This document shows positions 4,277 through 5,482 of a stretch of 5,482 nucleotides of DNA, piece by piece. How positions within the stretch are numbered: position 1 is the first letter of the stretch; each line of letters opens with the position of its first letter. Source of the DNA: Clostridiales bacterium (lineage in GTDB: Bacteria; Bacillota; Clostridia; Saccharofermentanales; Saccharofermentanaceae); NCBI GenBank assembly GCA_016930475.1, contig JAFGGR010000215.1, positions 1-5,482 on the forward strand, written 5' to 3'. The notes below the pieces were generated by a model, which did no database searches, was not told where the DNA came from, and saw nothing but the letters and a program-made list of their open reading frames with translations. Both the position numbers and the translations under genes were made by a program.

Positions 4277-5482
4277 ATGTCCGAAACAAGAAACAAGTCC
4301 CGTTCCAAGCGCAAATGGATCAAACGCGCGATCATTACCCTGATCCTTCTTTTGATCGCGGGAGCGCTTTTCTTCGCGTGGACCTCCTTCCGTAAAAGAA
4401 CCGCGGACCGGGCGCTTCTTCAAGATACCGTCCGGGTCGCAAGGGGCGATATTTCCATGATCACTCAGGCCGGCGGTTGGGTCTCCTATGCCGACACCGT
4501 CACACTGGAAGCTCCGGGAGACGGGACGATCACCGACATCGATCTTCGCCTCGGAGACCTCGTGAACAAGGGAGACGTACTCCTGACCATAACGAACGAG
4601 CTGTACAACGACGAGATCCTCGCGCTCGAAAAGGAGCTCGAGGCCCTGGACATGAGCCTTCTGGCCGAATCCTCGATGAAATCCTCCTCTGTTCGTTCTC
4701 CGGTCGCCGGTCGGGTAAAAGGCATTTACGTGCAAAAAGGCGACGACCTTTCGGTCGTTTCCCAGACTCTGGACGGAGTCGTCCTGTTGTCGGCCGACGA
4801 CCTCATGTCCGTACTTCTTCCGTCGGATGCCGACGCCGCTCTCAACGATGCCGTTAAGGTGCTGATCGGGGAACAGACCGTTGACGGAAGGGTGACCTCC
4901 GTCGACGAGGACCAAATTGAAATCACGTTTTCCGATCATTCTTTTACGGTCGGCGAGACTGCAAAAGTGACCGACCCGGAGGGCCTTGAGATCGGCACCG
5001 GGGAGGTTTGCGTCAAGACTCCGTATTATGTCATCGCGACTGCCGGGATCGTCTCCTCAATACCGGCGGCTCTCAACAAAACCGTCTCTCTCGGCGGCAC
5101 TCTGATCAATCTCGAAGATTCCGTGTATTCCGCCTCCTACCTTCGCCTTCTGAAATCGCGTCAGGAAGCTCTCGACAAGCTTTCCGAGAAGCGTCTCGGA
5201 TCCGCGACCACGGAGCTGATCGCATCCGAAAGCGGCGTTATCACCGAACTTTTCGCGCAGAAAGGCAGTACGACCACAAAGGGAGCCCCGGCTCTGACCC
5301 TTTCCGTCTCCGATACTTTAGAATTGGTCGTGAACGTGGATGAGATGGAAATCGCGGGCATCACCGTCGGAAAAACCTGCCGGATATTTGTCCCCGCGCT
5401 GGAAGGCCAGGAATTTGACGGCACGGTAATAAGAGTCTCCCAAGCCGCCGTGAGCACCGACGGTCTGTCCCGGTATCCGGTC
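4277..5482 (+). CDS. HlyD/MacA-type membrane-fusion (periplasmic adaptor) protein, partial
   Basis: The frame starts at ATG 4277 (AGGCGG 6 nt upstream, a moderate ribosome site) and is open to the right edge: 402 codons with no stop. Seen: a Lys/Arg-rich cytoplasmic start, one membrane segment at about 18-35, then an extracytoplasmic region with four lipoyl-like half motifs. Module 1 has halves at about 76-106 (APGDGTITDIDLRLGD, then NKGDVLLTI) and 139-162 (SPVAGRVKGIYVQKGD), separated by a short helix. Module 2 has halves at about 246-280 and 314-345 (ASESGVITELFAQKGS), again around a ~30-residue helical linker. Each is followed by a beta-barrel-like stretch (about 170-245 and 346-402). Such adaptors usually serve ABC exporters of the MacB type; the partner genes are probably to the right. 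The short hairpins fit an organism without an outer-membrane channel. Substrate is unknown. Confidence 0.82.
   Translation, partial: MSETRNKSRSKRKWIKRAIITLILLLIAGALFFAWTSFRKRTADRALLQDTVRVARGDISMITQAGGWVSYADTVTLEAPGDGTITDIDLRLGDLVNKGDVLLTITNELYNDEILALEKELEALDMSLLAESSMKSSSVRSPVAGRVKGIYVQKGDDLSVVSQTLDGVVLLSADDLMSVLLPSDADAALNDAVKVLIGEQTVDGRVTSVDEDQIEITFSDHSFTVGETAKVTDPEGLEIGTGEVCVKTPYYVIATAGIVSSIPAALNKTVSLGGTLINLEDSVYSASYLRLLKSRQEALDKLSEKRLGSATTELIASESGVITELFAQKGSTTTKGAPALTLSVSDTLELVVNVDEMEIAGITVGKTCRIFVPALEGQEFDGTVIRVSQAAVSTDGLSRYPV

Noticed and set aside
4226..4939. 237-codon minus-strand frame opposite the adaptor gene
   Set aside because: It is antisense to a clear membrane-fusion protein with a membrane segment and lipoyl motifs; its own product shows no family motifs. 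The real gene is open to the right edge.

Overview
The window looks like ordinary bacterial chromosome of moderate GC (roughly 55% by eye), packed with housekeeping genes. I infer an anaerobic, Clostridia-like member of the Bacillota or a relative. The reasons are a QueT-type queuosine-precursor S-component, a methyltransferase resembling Bacillus YbxB, the MEP isoprenoid pathway, a lipoprotein with a type II signal peptide, and an HlyD/MacA-type adaptor whose hairpins are too short to reach an outer-membrane channel. No rRNA, tRNA, CRISPR array, insertion sequence or phage gene was seen.

Layout: (1) Positions 1-219 hold the 3' end of radA (+), followed by ispD (+, 242-1084). (2) On the minus strand, read from 3359 down to 1053, is a four-gene cluster: queT, a YbxB/RsmC-like methyltransferase, a lipoprotein with a thioredoxin fold but no CxxC, and ispF. 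The first three overlap by 4 and 8 bp and are probably translationally coupled. A 69-nt gap precedes ispF, which ends tail-to-tail with ispD; their coding ends overlap by 32 bp. (3) A 215-nt divergent intergenic region (3360-3574) carries back-to-back extended -10 promoters for the queT cluster and for pcm. (4) pcm (+) is a short L-isoaspartyl protein methyltransferase. (5) An HlyD/MacA-type membrane-fusion adaptor (+) starts at 4277 behind its own promoter and runs off the right edge at 402 codons.

Functional links: IspD and IspF catalyse steps 3 and 5 of the MEP pathway; they are usually co-directional or fused, but here they face each other. QueT and the methyltransferase both point to tRNA/rRNA modification. 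The adaptor probably pairs with an ABC transporter encoded to the right of the window.

The less ordinary points are the tandemly duplicated barrel-sandwich modules in the adaptor, the divergent IspF signature motifs, the redox-dead thioredoxin-like lipoprotein, a queT leader with no recognisable preQ1 riboswitch, and a strong excess of GATC sites. I found no clear evidence of an entirely new system.
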